64,000 nucleotides of DNA, from NCBI RefSeq assembly GCF_003201565.1, contig NZ_QJJP01000006.1:1-64000 (forward strand). The letters are read 5' to 3'. Of this stretch, positions 37,125 to 49,100 are shown piece after piece. The stretch is from Nitrosomonas sp. Nm84 (GTDB taxonomy: Bacteria; Pseudomonadota; Gammaproteobacteria; Burkholderiales; Nitrosomonadaceae). Numbering within the stretch: position 1 is the first letter of the stretch; every line of letters starts with the position of its first letter. Below the pieces are notes generated by a model. It did not search any database. It was not told where the DNA came from and saw nothing but the letters and a program-made list of their open reading frames with translations. A program made the translations under genes and the position numbers.

Positions 37125-38159
37125 TCAAGCACTTGAATTTCTTTCCAAACGTTCCATCAAATAGCACAGACAATCCTGACGAATAATGCGGATATCGCGT
37201 GTCAGCATGGCTGGCATCACCTGCTGCTTGGTCAGAAGATTGCCTTCTCGGTTTTCAAAATAATGATCGCTCATGTCATTGCCTGCGTCATTGCGAACTT
37301 GCAAAGGTCTTTTACAGCCGAATGCTACGACTCCCAGACGCGTGCCGGGCTCCAGTAAGCGGAAATTGTAATAATCGATATTATCTATCAAGCATAAATC
37401 CGTTGAGATATCTCCCACGCTCAGGCTGACAGTATTCGGCACCGTAACTATGGCTACCGTATGAAAAAGCTCCAGGTCGTGATTGGCCACAGGATGCGTC
37501 GGGAAAGCGGATAAATGCAGTGCGCCTTCGACAAAGGAAGCGGCATGTTCGGCTCCGCCAATTCCACCCGGCTTGCCACACTCCAATGTGACCGCCGGGC
37601 AAAGCTGCGCAAAGGCTCCTGACTGAACACCTTTGGGCTCGGTGAAATACACCACGATGCGCGAGAACATCGTGGCAAGATGCAAGAAAGCATCATCCAG
37701 GCGATTAACGCAGGCGTAATGTGGATTCAATCCGGTATTGTTGTGAATGTCGATGCTGGCAAATACCCCGCGCTGCGCCATGATACTGATCACTGTTTGC
37801 ATCATGCGGTGCTCTGCTGTAATGACTGAATCCGCATCGAATGACCAAACGCGGTTGTAATCCAATTGCCCTTCAAGGCGACGCATACCGGCGCGCGCTG
37901 CTTCAATGTTGCCGACATACAGCGACAGTGCGCGCGGCAACAACTGATTCTGATATTTTTTCAAGACCGCCTGCATAGCCTTCAAACCGGTATCTTCATT
38001 GCCATGCAGCAGAATCGACACGAACAGCGGTGCGTCACGCCTGCCGGGAAGGTGAATCAGGGTAGGGCCGCGCAGTATCGTGTGCAATTCGCTGGCTTCG
38101 ACTTGCAGAAATTTTTCAGGCAGATAATCTAACTCCGTAAGCATGCTTACAATGCCCAC
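37125..38159 (-). CDS. M14-family (AstE/AspA-like) deacylase or carboxypeptidase
   Basis: A 344-residue zinc hydrolase of the succinylglutamate desuccinylase/aspartoacylase group. Motifs: PLFVSILLHGNEDTGLKAM (His and Glu zinc ligands), NRVWSFDAD, IDIHNNTGLNPHYACV (third ligand region) and VTLECGKPGG (catalytic Glu). It starts inside the 3' end of the upstream GCS2 gene (13-bp overlap), so translation is coupled and the two act in one pathway. It probably removes an acyl or aminoacyl group from a product of the ligase. Confidence 0.82.
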   Translation of the reverse strand: MGIVSMLTELDYLPEKFLQVEASELHTILRGPTLIHLPGRRDAPLFVSILLHGNEDTGLKAMQAVLKKYQNQLLPRALSLYVGNIEAARAGMRRLEGQLDYNRVWSFDADSVITAEHRMMQTVISIMAQRGVFASIDIHNNTGLNPHYACVNRLDDAFLHLATMFSRIVVYFTEPKGVQSGAFAQLCPAVTLECGKPGGIGGAEHAASFVEGALHLSAFPTHPVANHDLELFHTVAIVTVPNTVSLSVGDISTDLCLIDNIDYYNFRLLEPGTRLGVVAFGCKRPLQVRNDAGNDMSDHYFENREGNLLTKQQVMPAMLTRDIRIIRQDCLCYLMERLERNSSA

Positions 38160-39571
38160 TCATGTACCGGTGCGCCGCTGCGTTGTCGCTCAAGATAAGC
38201 GGCAACGAGATGCAGACTGTCGGATTGATACTTCTCACGATAAGCACGCTGCCACACGGCACCGGTCTGACCACTTTTAATCCGGGATTCCAGGATATCG
38301 AGATTTTGATCGATTTCATCACAATCGATTTCAAGCGATTCCAAACCCTGCCGCGCCATCGGCAGAATTTCTTCCAGTAACAAGCTCCTGGCATCGGTTG
38401 TGCTGCCATCCAACCAAATAAGCTTGGATTGGAGTCCATCGCGCGCTGCTGCATAAAAATTATCGCGGGCCTTGTCAAAACTGAATGCGGATTCCGGCGC
38501 CTCAGACATACTGGCGAGAAAACGCGCCAAGCCGTAAAATAAGGCGGTATTGGCCATCATATCAACAATCGTAGGACCAGCAGGCAGAACGCGCTGCTCA
38601 ATGCGCAAATGCGGCGTGCCGTCTGGATCAAAACCGATGAGTGGCCGTACCCAGCGCCAGATAGTGCCATTATGCAATCTTAGGTGCGCAAACTGTTGCG
38701 GCGGACTGTCCATCAGAATGGGCAGCAGCACCGCATGATTGGCAAGATTTTCCGCAAAACATTCGAACAAGGATTCGCGCGCATAACCCTGACCAAAACT
38801 GACACGACGATTTCCTTGATTAGGTTGATCGCCAATTTCGACCGACTGTTCAAACAGAGGAATACGCGTTTCGTCCCACAAATCAGCATCAAATAGCAAG
38901 GGCGAATTTCCTGCCACTGCAATTAGCGGCCCAGCTGCAATGATGGATGCATTGAAATAGCGTACGGCGTTGTGTTGTGCGCTTTGCAAATGTATCTGGA
39001 ACGATGTGGCAGCAGCTTCCAGCATCATATCCGAATGATTGAGGTCCAAATGTTCGCGACCGTCGATACAAATATGCAGCGGCCGCCCACAACGCCGCTG
39101 CAGCAATTGCTCATTCAAAGCCCGGTAACGCTTAAGTTCTGACATATTCGCCAGACACAAATCGGATTGCCGCACGGTCGGCAAGATGCCGATCATCATC
39201 AACACGCTATCCATTCCGTGCGCAACGTCTTGGCATTCCTGCCAATTCCGGTTCAGTTCATGAAACATGGCAGACAAGGCATTGCCTTTAAGTGGCAAAG
39301 GCGCGCCGTTGAGCTCAACATTAAAACGGGAAAGCTCGTGCACGACAAAAGGATTGTCCAGACGCGTCAGGAACGCTTGATTGATTGGCGATGGAAAATA
39401 ATTGTGATCCACCAGCCAGGATTCGAGCTCATAGCCGCCAATTTCACCAATACCCGAAAAACATCCTTCCGAGAGCCGGTTCCTTAATAGCTCAGTTTCA
39501 TCACATAAGCGACGCTGATATTCCTTGAAAACCTGATCATTAAACTGCGTTTGGTTGATTTCCTGGCCCAT
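38147..39571 (-). CDS. GCS2-type glutamate-cysteine ligase-like enzyme
   Basis: A 474-residue member of the carboxylate-amine ligase (GCS2) superfamily. IGGYELESWLVDHNYFPSP is the glutamate/metal-binding N-terminal motif; FVVHELSRFNVELNGAPL, HLRLHNGTIWRWVRPLIGF and RIEQRVLPAGPTIVDMMAN follow. It ligates an amine to a gamma-carboxylate using ATP. GCS2 plus M14 gene pairs, often with a RimK-type ATP-grasp gene, are seen in other proteobacteria; no rimK is visible here. The product is unknown; glutathione precursor synthesis is possible, a modified peptide or amino acid more likely. Confidence 0.8.
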   Translation of the reverse strand: MGQEINQTQFNDQVFKEYQRRLCDETELLRNRLSEGCFSGIGEIGGYELESWLVDHNYFPSPINQAFLTRLDNPFVVHELSRFNVELNGAPLPLKGNALSAMFHELNRNWQECQDVAHGMDSVLMMIGILPTVRQSDLCLANMSELKRYRALNEQLLQRRCGRPLHICIDGREHLDLNHSDMMLEAAATSFQIHLQSAQHNAVRYFNASIIAAGPLIAVAGNSPLLFDADLWDETRIPLFEQSVEIGDQPNQGNRRVSFGQGYARESLFECFAENLANHAVLLPILMDSPPQQFAHLRLHNGTIWRWVRPLIGFDPDGTPHLRIEQRVLPAGPTIVDMMANTALFYGLARFLASMSEAPESAFSFDKARDNFYAAARDGLQSKLIWLDGSTTDARSLLLEEILPMARQGLESLEIDCDEIDQNLDILESRIKSGQTGAVWQRAYREKYQSDSLHLVAAYLERQRSGAPVHEWAL

Positions 39572-39725
39572 CGCGACCTCTCGAATTAATTATTCAGGTT
39601 TGTTGGCAGCAACACCTTTATGAAAAGTAGCCTACACATAGACGAACACTTGCAAATCACCCAGATGCTAATTGTTGTTTGATACTTTTTCAGAGGCGAC
39701 CAGATAACTTAAATAAACAACCCAA

Positions 39726-39749
39726 CCCCGTGGCAAGACCACGGGGAAT
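39726..39749. repeat. REP-like hairpin, copy 1
   Basis: CCCCGTGG-CAAGA-CCACGGGG followed by AATCGCAAGTT. It belongs to a ~40-bp dispersed family with conserved flanks (AATAAACAACC before, AATYGCAAGTT after); other copies at 40685, 40803 (variant), 59172 (inverted) and 59228 (variant). It lies 12 bp downstream of the I9-domain gene stop. Confidence 0.75.
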
Positions 39750-39760
39750 CGCAAGTTAAC

Positions 39761-40621
39761 TTATAGATTATTGTCACTCTTCAATTCAAAGCTACCGGTA
39801 ATTTTTCCATTGACGATATATTCATAATTTCCGGCAGATAAACCATACACGGGCAACGAAATAACTTTCTCAAACGGCGTTACAACAGCAGCACAAAGAG
39901 CAAGAGGCGAAGTCGTGCTTACAGTACTGATGACCACTTCAAAACGATTGCCCTTCAGACGATGACTGATTCTGCCAATCTTCTGACAGGGATCAGAAAA
40001 ACTGCCTTTCACTTTCAAGAAGACCTGAGTCGGCAATGCCTCTTTGACGATTACTTCCACGCTGTCTTCTTCCAACAAGAAAATATCAACCACCGGTGCT
40101 ATCTCGTAATCCTGTAACCGCCAAGCATTGATCGAGGCATCATACTGAAACACGCCACCTTGGAAAATTCCCACTTGCTCATCGGTATCGACACGAGGCA
40201 CAGTCAATGTGCCGTCGCGATAGGCCGGATAATTGCCTTGATCCTCAAGCGCGGTATCAAATGCTGCTGGTATTTTTAAATCTTGCTCAACCAACTGAAC
40301 ACGTCCATCATTACGCCATTTCTGAGCTTCCTGCTCATTCATTCTAACGACGATGCCATTATTGGCTTCCAGAATGGCAACAATTTCACCATTCAATCCC
40401 AGCGTTACAGCAAGTTCTTCCTTGCTCTGCCCCGAAGTCGGCTGGCCCATCGGAACTTTGCCCGCATTTGCTGGATTAGGCGGATCAATCAATCCTGCGT
40501 TCTCTTGGAACAAAATGATGTACGAGTCTTTAATAACTTCTTGCGCGAATGCAACATTGCAGCATAAGCATATCGCCAAAAGACCAACGCATAACATTTC
40601 TGAAATCGACACTCTATTCAT
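39761..40621 (-). CDS. Exported protein with I9-type (subtilisin-propeptide-like) domain
   Basis: 286 residues from the Met of MNRVSISEM; the frame runs to 40813 but a signal peptide (LLAICLCCNVAFAQ) begins here. Residues ~25-120 look like a peptidase-inhibitor I9 domain: DSYIILFQENAG, LGLNGEIVAILEANNGIVVRMNEQEAQKW and VQLVEQD, the pattern of subtilisin propeptides. No subtilase gene is adjacent, so it may be a free-standing protease inhibitor or chaperone. The C-terminal ~150 residues contain beta-rich segments (VIVKEALPTQVFLKVKG; YEYIVNGKITGSFELK) of unknown family. A heptanucleotide repeat lies directly upstream of the start codon. Confidence 0.72.
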   Translation of the reverse strand: MNRVSISEMLCVGLLAICLCCNVAFAQEVIKDSYIILFQENAGLIDPPNPANAGKVPMGQPTSGQSKEELAVTLGLNGEIVAILEANNGIVVRMNEQEAQKWRNDGRVQLVEQDLKIPAAFDTALEDQGNYPAYRDGTLTVPRVDTDEQVGIFQGGVFQYDASINAWRLQDYEIAPVVDIFLLEEDSVEVIVKEALPTQVFLKVKGSFSDPCQKIGRISHRLKGNRFEVVISTVSTTSPLALCAAVVTPFEKVISLPVYGLSAGNYEYIVNGKITGSFELKSDNNL

Positions 40622-40647
40622 GGTTGATGGTTGATGGTTGATGGTTG
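40620..40647. repeat. Heptanucleotide tandem repeat at the start codon of the I9-domain gene
   Basis: ATGGTTG occurs four times in perfect tandem on the plus strand (CAACCAT on the coding strand), ending at the ATG. It separates the start from the only good Shine-Dalgarno (AGGAG at ~40660-40664, coding strand). Slippage would change spacing, and would shift the frame of any upstream start. Confidence 0.8.
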
Positions 40648-40684
40648 ACCACGTTATTTCTCCTTTATTGTTTGTAATAAACGA

Positions 40685-40708
40685 CCCCGTGGCAAGACCA
40701 CGGGGAAT
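40685..40708. repeat. REP-like hairpin, copy 2
   Basis: CCCCGTGG-CAAGA-CCACGGGG then AATTGCAAGTTTAA, in the same orientation as copy 1 at 39726. It lies upstream of the I9-domain gene. The rest of the gap 40648-40913 is AT-rich and shows only this and copy 3. Confidence 0.75.
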
Positions 40709-40802
40709 TGCAAGTTTAAATACAGAACCACACCTCTCTCGCGGTAATACGAAAATTTTTAAGAAATGGTCAATTAAGTATATGCCATTCACAAATAAAG
40801 CA

Positions 40803-40825
40803 CCCCGCCGCAAGCAGCGGGGAAT
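40803..40825. repeat. REP-like hairpin, copy 3 (variant)
   Basis: CCCCGC-CGCAAGCA-GCGGGG then AATTGAACC, preceded by AAATAAAGCA. Flanks match the family but the stem is diverged with compensating changes, as expected for a repeat under hairpin selection. Confidence 0.65.
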
Positions 40826-40913
40826 TGAACCCGTAGAGATTAAAATTAATTCAGTGCCGGTACGATCCTTTGACAGGTAACGCGGATTTGTAGTTCTCAG
40901 ACTTGAATATTAC

Positions 40914-41738
40914 TCATGCCTCCGACCAAGCAATAACACCGGTATAAGCCGTTGCCAGAATAATGAAGCCGAATACGATGCGATACCAGGCAAATACGGT
41001 AAAGTCATGGCTGCTGATAAAGCGTATTAGGCCACGCACCGCCAGCAGTGCGCTCAGGAAAGCGGCGATAAAACCTACTGCGAACATGCCCAGATCATTC
41101 CATTCCAAAAACTCGCGGTGTTTGTAGACATCATAGAAGGTGGCGGCAAACATAATGGGAATCGCCAGGAAAAATGAAAACTCGGTGGCGGCTTTGCGCG
41201 ACAGGCCAAAAAACAAACCACCGATAATCGTGGCGCCCGAGCGCGAGGTGCCTGGAATCAGCGCCAGACACTGCGCCAAGCCGACTTTCAGCGCGTGTTT
41301 CCAATCCATGTCGTCGACTTGCTCGACTTCAATCACATGTTCTCTGCGTTCTGCCCATAAAATCAGGAAGCCACCAATAATCAAAGCCAGCGCGACCGGA
41401 ATCGGATGAAACAGATAGAATTTGATGGTTTTAATAAACAGCAACCCCATGATGGCGGCCGGTAAAAAGGCTATCAGCAAATTGATCACAAAGCGATTGG
41501 CTGCCGAGTCGGTACCGATGCCTCGAATGACTTCGGCAATCTTGCTGCGATATTCCCAGCACACGGCCAGAATTGCACCCAATTGAATTGCGATGGTAAA
41601 AACCATGCCACGTTCATCGTTGAAATCGAGCAGATCACCGACCAGAATCAAATGACCGGTGGAGGAAACCGGTAGAAACTCGGTCAATCCTTCAACAACG
41701 CCCAGGATCAAAGCCTTAAACAATAAAATAATATCCAT
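40914..41738 (-). CDS. uppP: Undecaprenyl-diphosphatase UppP (BacA)
   Basis: A 274-residue polytopic membrane enzyme. [19 protein letters not shown] holds the Glu-rich and SSTGH active-site motif, and [16 protein letters not shown] the second conserved catalytic loop. It dephosphorylates undecaprenyl diphosphate to recycle the lipid carrier for peptidoglycan and O-antigen synthesis and gives bacitracin resistance. Length is normal. It stands between the REP-bearing gap and thiC, same strand as thiC, 47 bp apart. Confidence 0.95.
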   Translation of the reverse strand: MDIILLFKALILGVVEGLTEFLPVSSTGHLILVGDLLDFNDERGMVFTIAIQLGAILAVCWEYRSKIAEVIRGIGTDSAANRFVINLLIAFLPAAIMGLLFIKTIKFYLFHPIPVALALIIGGFLILWAERREHVIEVEQVDDMDWKHALKVGLAQCLALIPGTSRSGATIIGGLFFGLSRKAATEFSFFLAIPIMFAATFYDVYKHREFLEWNDLGMFAVGFIAAFLSALLAVRGLIRFISSHDFTVFAWYRIVFGFIILATAYTGVIAWSEA

Positions 41739-41785
41739 ACACGTTGTTGCTATACTTTAATAAAATTGATAATTTTGGACCAGCC

Positions 41786-43976
<2,191 letters not shown>

Positions 43977-44048
43977 CTGATGCTGTGAAGCTAATGGAAA
44001 TGTGAAATAATTGCAAGTCTTACCTCGATTAACAATACGGATCTAGAA

Positions 44049-44702
44049 ATGAATCTTGAAGAAACCCGGTTTAATATGGTTGCGCAGCAAATTCGCACTT
44101 GGTATGTCTTGGACGATAATGTGCTGGATTTACTGTATAAAGTAAAACGCGAAGAATTCGTGCCAGCGGAAAATAAAGCCATGGCTTTTGTCGATATGGA
44201 AATTCCGCTTGGTCACGGCCAAGTGATGCTGACCCCGAAAATGGAGGCGCGCATTCTACAGGAACTTCACGTCAAGAAAACGGACAAAATTCTTGAAGTC
44301 GGAAGCGGCAGCGGCTACATGACGGCATTGCTGGCTGACAGCGGTGCACATGTATACAGCGTTGAAATCATTCCTGAACTGAAAGCAATGGCGGAAAACA
44401 ATCTGAAAACGCATAACATCACCAACGTCACCCTCGAACAAGGTGATGCGGCGCGTGGCTGGACCAATCATGAACCTTATGACGTGATTGTATTGACTGC
44501 ATCGACCCCGATTTTACCGGCTGCTTTTCAAAACAGCCTGAATCCTGGCGGACGTTTGTTTGCAATTGTCGGCGAAGACCCGGTGATGGAAGCGTTATTG
44601 ATCACCTGCATAGCACCTGGTGAATTCACCACCACTCAGTTATTTGAAACCAGCACGGCGCCCCTGATCAATGCGCAGCAACCGATAAGGTTTATCTTTT
44701 GA
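44049..44702 (+). CDS. pcm: PIMT-like protein-L-isoaspartate O-methyltransferase
   Basis: A 217-residue SAM methyltransferase. MVAQQIRTWYVLDDNVLDLLYKVKREEFVP and IPLGHGQ match the PIMT N-terminal region; ILEVGSGSGYMTALLADSGAHVYSVEI is SAM motif I, and GDAARGW and ALNPGG-like SLNPGGRLFAIVG follow. Canonical PIMT has GQxxSQPYIVA after the GHGQ; here it is GQVMLTPKMEARIL, so substrate specificity may differ. Proteins of this branch often precede tolC in betaproteobacteria, and tolC is 88 bp downstream. Isoaspartyl repair is the default, not proven. Confidence 0.78.
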   Translation: MNLEETRFNMVAQQIRTWYVLDDNVLDLLYKVKREEFVPAENKAMAFVDMEIPLGHGQVMLTPKMEARILQELHVKKTDKILEVGSGSGYMTALLADSGAHVYSVEIIPELKAMAENNLKTHNITNVTLEQGDAARGWTNHEPYDVIVLTASTPILPAAFQNSLNPGGRLFAIVGEDPVMEALLITCIAPGEFTTTQLFETSTAPLINAQQPIRFIF

Positions 44703-44790
44703 GCATTCAAGCAAGCCCGCGTGTCATTTGTTACAGCAATCAACCTATAGCTGAAATATCAACGGCTCCGGACAATTGCCGGAAATCACT

Positions 44791-46140
44791 ATGAAATTTA
44801 TGCCATTCGTTTTGGCTGCCTGTATCGGGATGCTATCGCATGCCGCGCTGCAAGCCGCCGACCTGATGAATATCTATCAGGAAGCGCTAGCACAAGACGC
44901 CCAGTTCAAGTCTGCGCGAGCTGCTTATGAAGCGGCTCAGGAGAAAATACCGCAAGGCAAGGCCGGTTTTTTACCGAACATCACCTTGTCTGGCACGCGC
45001 CAAATACAGGAAGTTGATGTCGGCAAAGTTCTCAATTCGACAACCGGACAGGCCACCAATCCCGGCTCCAATATCATTCACAGTGGCGGTATCACGATCT
45101 CGGCAACGCAGCCGATTTTCCGCATGCAAAATATCGTCATTTATCAGCAAGCAAAAATCGAAGTCAGCAAAGCTGAGTCACAATTCATCACTGCCGGGCA
45201 AGACCTCATTTTGCGCGTAGCGCAAGCTTATTTCGACGTACTGGACGCGCAAATCGATGTCGAAGTCAACGAAGCGCAGAAAAAAGCCATTCTGATTCAG
45301 CTCGCGCAAGCCAAGCGTAACTTTGAAGTAGGCGTTTCAACCATCGTCGATACCAATGAAGCGCAAGCGCGTCATGACTTGACGCTGTCGCAGGAAATCG
45401 CCGCGCGCAATACATTGGAAATCAAAAAACGCACTTTGCAAGGCATTATTGACCGCCTCCCGGAGAATCTCTTCGGCGCCAGGGAAATTGCCGGTAACCT
45501 AGCTAATTTAAAATATAGCAGCATGGATGAATGGGTGCGTGTAGCCGAAGAAAAAAACTTTTCGCTTAAAACCCAGCAAGCGGCCTATGAATCCGCACAT
45601 CAAAACGTAAAGAGAATCTGGGCGCAACATTACCCGACCTTGGATCTGGTCGCACAATACAGCAATCAAATCGGCGTCGGCGCTGCGATTACCGGACGCG
45701 GGATCGATCTCACCTCTCAATCCATCGGTTTACAGCTCAATGTGCCCTTATTTCAGGGCTTTTCAGTGCAATCCCAAGTACGCGAGGCGATGGCGCTGCA
45801 AAATATGGCATTGCACGATCTGGAAAACACTCGGCGCAACATCACCATACAAACGCGTCAGCAGTATCTGAACGTAACCAACGGCATTGCACAGGTCAAC
45901 GCGCTTAAACAAGCCTTGGTTTCCAGCCAAAGCCAATTGGATTCGACCATTCTCGGACAGAAAGTCGGGGTTAGAACCGAAGTCGATGTGCTCAATGCCC
46001 AGCAGCAACTGTATGCCGCCAAGCGCGATCTGGCCAAGGCCTACCACAGCTACCTAATGGCCAGATTGCGCCTGAGCGCGGAGGCCGGTGAGCTGGACGA
46101 GGATACGCTGACGCAAATTAATGCAATGCTCATCAAGTAA
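44791..46140 (+). CDS. tolC: Outer-membrane channel TolC
   Basis: 449 residues from ATG 44791; a TTG 15 bp earlier is open but unnecessary. The signal peptide ends HAALQAAD. Two OEP repeats: LMNIYQEALAQDAQFKSARAAYEAAQEKIPQGKAGFLPNI, then SLKTQQAAYESAHQNVKRIWAQHYPTLDL. ARHDLTLSQEIAARNTLE and QQLYAAKRDLAKAYHSYLMARLRL mark the helical barrel. It is the common exit duct for type I secretion and multidrug efflux, and possible exit for the RTX protein at 35.6-36.9 kb, though that pairing is speculative. Confidence 0.92.
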   Translation: MKFMPFVLAACIGMLSHAALQAADLMNIYQEALAQDAQFKSARAAYEAAQEKIPQGKAGFLPNITLSGTRQIQEVDVGKVLNSTTGQATNPGSNIIHSGGITISATQPIFRMQNIVIYQQAKIEVSKAESQFITAGQDLILRVAQAYFDVLDAQIDVEVNEAQKKAILIQLAQAKRNFEVGVSTIVDTNEAQARHDLTLSQEIAARNTLEIKKRTLQGIIDRLPENLFGAREIAGNLANLKYSSMDEWVRVAEEKNFSLKTQQAAYESAHQNVKRIWAQHYPTLDLVAQYSNQIGVGAAITGRGIDLTSQSIGLQLNVPLFQGFSVQSQVREAMALQNMALHDLENTRRNITIQTRQQYLNVTNGIAQVNALKQALVSSQSQLDSTILGQKVGVRTEVDVLNAQQQLYAAKRDLAKAYHSYLMARLRLSAEAGELDEDTLTQINAMLIK

Positions 46141-46187
46141 TTGACAGTCTTTCAACAACGATTAATTGTTTCTTAGACAATTTCTTA

Positions 46188-49100
46188 CTAAGACTGGTTT
46201 GTCTTCGCCTGTTCATTCTTTATCGCTGCAGATGTCTGGTTTCGAACCAATTCAGAGGGCAAATCCCGCACATGCAGATCAAGCTGAGGAAAAGCAATAT
46301 CAATATTATATTCAGCAAATAGTACAGCGATTCGCGCGTTGAGAGCATCCTGAACTTCCAATCGGTGATTTAAAGCGCCAACAAAAACACGCAGCTCAAA
46401 ATCAAGAGAACTTGCACCAAAAGCAAGGAACAAGCTTGTTGGTTCCGGCTCTGCCAGCACTCGTTCATCTTCTCTGGCAACTTGCAATAGCAAGTTCCGG
46501 ACTTTATCAACATCTGTTCCGTAAGCAACACCTACCTTAATGACAACACGGGTGGTTGCATCCGTCAATGTCCAGTTGATCAGTTGACCCGTAATAAAAG
46601 TTTTATTGGGAATTACAATTTCCTTATTATCCGGATCAAGAACTGTAGTCGCTCGTGTACGAATACGGGTAACCCGACCGGAAAGATCGCCGACTGTAAT
46701 CACATCACCGACCCGGAACGGTCGCTCAAACAACACAATAATGCCGGATACAAAGTTGGCAAAGATTTCCTGTAAGCCAAATCCAAGTCCGACTGTCAAG
46801 GCAGCAGCCATCCATTGTAACTGCGACCAGCGCATGCCCAGAAAACTCAATCCCACCAAGGTACCGCCAATCACGATCGCGTAACGCAACACGCTGGTGA
46901 TGGCATACCGTGACGCAGCATCGATACGAATATGCGACAACAGGCTGATCTCGATCAGTCCAGGCAGGTTTCTGGCGCCAACTGTTGTCAGCAGCAGTGC
47001 AAAGACACCCGACAATACTGCCATCAGTGTGACGGGTTGCAGGATCTTGGCGCCATCAACGTCAATATCGTTGATATGCCATAGTGCAATTTCGTCCAGA
47101 CGCGTGATGGCGGGTAGTATGGCGGCCCAAACCCAAATCAAACCCAATACCAGCAAACTTAACCGTAATGCGCGCAGCAACCTTCGGGTCTGGGTATTGA
47201 CTTGTTCCAGCGTGATGTTCTCTTCCGGCTTCAATACCTCCCCAGATTCTTCAGCGGCATTCTCTGCCGCCAAGCGACTTTCATCCATGCGGTGCAGCAT
47301 TAAACGCCGCTCTCCGAGTAAAAACCAGCGTGCCAACAGCCCCAGTCCAATGGTAGTCATGACAATCACGCTAAAACTGGCGAATAGCGACCGTAGTATC
47401 ATGCCTGCAGAATAAATATAGCCTGTCAACGCCAATATCGCGACGGCCAGCAGGAATGCGGGCAGCAGCACACGCAATAACTTACGCAAAACCGACGGTT
47501 CGCTGTTTACACCTCGAATAACCCAGAGCCGGCCGACATCCAGCAGCACCCAGAGAGCCCACGCCAGCACCACACAACTTAGTACGATCGCCATACGCGC
47601 CTGCACATCGATAGTGAGATCCAGCCTGCGGATAAATGCCAGCGAACCGACAAAGTATAGCGGCAGCACGATCGCAGCGATCCTCGGTAGCCAATCGTAC
47701 AATGCGGTACGGCGCTGCCGGGTCCAACGGAAATGTGCGTGCCCCAAGCCACGCTCCATACTGATCCAACGCAGCAGCTGCACTGTCAATAGCGGTAACG
47801 CCAGTGACACACAGGCCTGACCAAAAGAGTGACTGAATCGTCCAAGATTGCCGACACCTTGTAGTAGGTTTCCCAGCAAGACTAGCGTAACAGGGCCGGG
47901 TAACGCGGCCAACAGGGTCCATCCCACTGCTTTGAGGGTTGATTGATAGTTGTCTTTACGAATATCGTAGGTATTAACCGCCAGGGCCTCGATATGTGCC
48001 GGGGCGCGACGCCGAAGTTCCAATAAAACCAGTATGAGCAGCAAGCTACCTAACCAAGGCATGGGTTGCTGATAAAAGTTTTGCGTACTCAGCTTTATTA
48101 ACGTAGTGAAACGCGACGGTTTGATCAAATCATCCAATCCATCCGGCAAACGCTGCAGCCAACCACCATTGACCACACCATGGCTGGGAATCCATAGCAA
48201 ATAACGATCCAGCATCTGCTGCAATTCCTGAGCATTTTGGATCTGTTGCTGCAAAGCCTGTTCACTTTTTTCCAGCGCCGCAACACGTCGTTGCAGCAAA
48301 GACTCGAGCAACGCCAACAACTCGGTACGTTTATGCAGCAAAGGCAACAACAAGTCCTGAATATTTTCATTGCTGCGCCCCCCCTCATCCGCTTGCGGAT
48401 GTGCCTTAACTAACGTTCGGGCAATGGCGCCCATATCCAGCAGGCTGCGTTGTTGTTCATTGAGCATTATCCGTTCTAGCCGCAAATCCGCCAGATCGTT
48501 ATGAATCAATTCCAGACGCATCTCAAGGCGAGCGGGCGCCTCCAATTGACGCCGCTCACTCCACAACCAGCGACCAACGCGTTCACTGGTTCCACCAATG
48601 TCAAGCCGGGTGCGGCTATCGCGCAAGGTCACGGTAACGTGCTCACTAGCTTGTTCGATACTGGCCAAAGCGGTGCGATCCCGCGCCAAATACTCATTTT
48701 GTTGTATCAACTCCGCACCCATGGCACGATTCGCAACAGCAGCGGATTTGAGTACAAAAGCATCTCCAGCCAATTCTTGTTCGCGTTTGATTAATTGTTC
48801 GCTCAGCGCCTCCAGTTCATGCCGGGCACGATTGGTAATGAGCTGCTGTAACTGTTCCACGCGTTTCTCGTGCAATCCCAGGCGATAGCGCAACTCGCGC
48901 AACGTAAATTCATGCAAACTCTGACGTTGCGTGGCAGTATCCTGCTCAGCAAGACGCAGTTCCAACATTGCTTGCAAACGGTGCTGCTCGCTGCTGCGGC
49001 GCAAGCGCCGCGCATCAAATAATGCAGCAGGTTCACCATCTTGAACCACGAGCGGCGCTGCTAATTCTTCGTTGCGGCGGTACAATGCGGCGATTTCATC

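Noticed and set aside
40620-40647. Tandem heptamers considered as iteron-type origin repeats
   Set aside because: Only four 7-bp units at a start codon, with no replication initiator gene nearby.
46897-47415. 172-codon plus-strand frame inside mscK
   Set aside because: Antisense to transmembrane-coding sequence of MscK; Ser/Arg-rich peptide typical of a shadow frame.
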